DNA of 64,000 nucleotides from Achromobacter pestifer. GTDB taxonomy: Bacteria > Pseudomonadota > Gammaproteobacteria > Burkholderiales > Burkholderiaceae_B. The notes beneath the pieces were generated by a model. The model did not search any database. It saw nothing but the letters and a program-made list of their open reading frames with translations, and was not told where the DNA came from. The stretch lies in contig NZ_CADIJX010000003.1 of NCBI RefSeq assembly GCF_902859625.1, positions 434,001-498,000 on the forward strand, in the 5' to 3' direction. Shown here piece after piece: positions 63,226-64,000 of this stretch; the first letter of the stretch is position 1, and every line of letters starts with the position of its first letter. The position numbers and the translations under genes are program-made.

Positions 63226-64000
63226 CTAAGCCGTCCGGCCAGCCAGGGGCGCCGCCGGCAGCCGTTGGGCGCGTTGGCTCAGCCACACGCTGGCCACCAC
63301 GATTGCCATGCCCATCATTTGCGCGGCGCTCAGGCTTTGGCCCAGCACTCCCCACCCCAACAGCACCGCCGAGATCGGGCTAAGAAAGCCCAGGGATGAC
63401 ACCACGGCGGGTTCCAGCCTTGCCACGCCCCGAAACCACAGCACGTAGGTCAGCGCAGCGCCGATCAGGCCCAGATACGCCAGACCCGTCACATTCAATG
63501 CCGTCAGCGGCGGCAAGGCGGGTTCGGCCAGCAACGCCACGGGCAGCAGCAGGATGCCGCCCGCGGTCAGCTGCCACGACGTGAAGGTCAACGCCGACAC
63601 GGGCGGCTGCCAGCGTCGGCTGAGCACGGTGCCCAAACCCATGGAAGCCGCGCTTGCCAGCCCGGCGGCGATGCCCACCGGATCCAGCGTCGCTTTGGGC
63701 GTCAACACCAGCAGTGCCACACCGGCCAGGCCGCTTATCGCCGCCACGACGGACAGGCTGCGGATAGGAGAACCCAGCAGCACGCGGGCAAGCAGAATCA
63801 CCACCAGCGGCTGAATCGCGCCCAAGGTGGCGGCCACGCCGCCCGGCAGGCGATAGGCCGCGACAAACAGCAAGGCCCAGAACACCGAGAAATTCAGCGC
63901 GCCCAGGATGAACGTGCGCAACCACCAGATGCCCTGCGGCAACTGACGCACCGCCAGCAGCAATAGGATGCCGGCAGGCAGCGCGCGCAGCATGGCAACG
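63226..64000 (-). CDS. EamA/DMT-family transporter, 5' end outside window
   Basis: At least 257 codons are present; the frame is open to the window edge and the ATG at 63993 falls inside the usual RALPAG segment of the family, so the true start lies beyond 64000. About nine membrane helices are seen in two EamA halves, the second containing ALNVTGLAYLGLIGAALTYV. Such proteins export metabolites or amino acids. The substrate cannot be told from sequence. Confidence 0.88.
   Translation of the reverse strand, partial: VAMLRALPAGILLLLAVRQLPQGIWWLRTFILGALNFSVFWALLFVAAYRLPGGVAATLGAIQPLVVILLARVLLGSPIRSLSVVAAISGLAGVALLVLTPKATLDPVGIAAGLASAASMGLGTVLSRRWQPPVSALTFTSWQLTAGGILLLPVALLAEPALPPLTALNVTGLAYLGLIGAALTYVLWFRGVARLEPAVVSSLGFLSPISAVLLGWGVLGQSLSAAQMMGMAIVVASVWLSQRAQRLPAAPLAGRTA

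Noticed and set aside
1-64000. CRISPR arrays, tRNA or rRNA genes, prophage or integrase genes
   Set aside because: None was seen in the sequence on either strand; the phage-like genes are T6SS components.

Overview
The window is high-GC, gene-dense DNA that looks chromosomal and comes from a betaproteobacterium. The content points to Alcaligenaceae (Achromobacter/Bordetella type): Bug-family tricarboxylate receptors, a cyanide-insensitive quinol oxidase with a DUF2474 peptide, a tricarballylate (tcu) locus, many LysR, GntR and MocR regulators, and a large effector-rich type VI secretion system (T6SS). The genus is inferred from gene content only; there is no rRNA or tRNA gene to confirm it.

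Region 1 (1-1447) holds a truncated branched-chain amino-acid-type ABC binding protein, divergent from a LysR regulator.

Region 2 (1444-45947) is one continuous T6SS island. Every core part is present: TssA, TssB, TssC, Hcp, TssE, TssF, TssG, ClpV/TssH, three VgrGs, TssJ, TssK, TssL, TssM and a PAAR tip. The genes lie in opposing blocks. Leftward blocks are PAAR with a 28-residue-repeat protein and a secreted TPR protein; M15 peptidase - thiolase-like membrane protein - tssM - tagF - ompA; and tssJ-tssK-tssL-giant vgrG-putative immunity gene. Rightward blocks are tssA; a bitopic protein-vgrG-DUF4123-Tle1 lipase-DUF3304 immunity; and TPR lipoprotein-tssB-tssC-hcp-tssE-tssF-tssG-clpV-vgrG-DUF4123-MIX effector-immunity. 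Each VgrG is tied to its own effector: a Tle1-like phospholipase, a metallopeptidase fused to a 1695-residue VgrG, and a VasX/BTH_I2691-like membrane toxin. TagF is present, but the kinase/phosphatase/Fha partners it normally works with are not in the window. TssL lacks a peptidoglycan-binding domain; a separate OmpA protein and a membrane-anchored M15 peptidase are encoded beside tssM. The most unusual gene is a membrane-tethered protein with ketosynthase/thiolase-like motifs and an apparently lost catalytic histidine, placed directly upstream of tssM.

Region 3 (45944-56048) is metabolic: an esterase, a small membrane protein, a glutathione transferase, a triheme cytochrome with a TsdA-like diheme cytochrome behind a 26-nt palindrome, the tcuR-tcuA-tcuB locus with a Bug receptor, and a WG-repeat-like protein.

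Region 4 (56049-57212) is a scar. The 3' tail of a TonB-dependent receptor gene abuts the first codons of what looks like an IS256-type transposase, followed by a lower-GC LprI/DUF1311-like gene.

Region 5 (57213-64000) has a cioA-cioB-DUF2474-mocR transcription unit, an alpha/beta hydrolase, a GntR/FCD regulator and a truncated EamA exporter.
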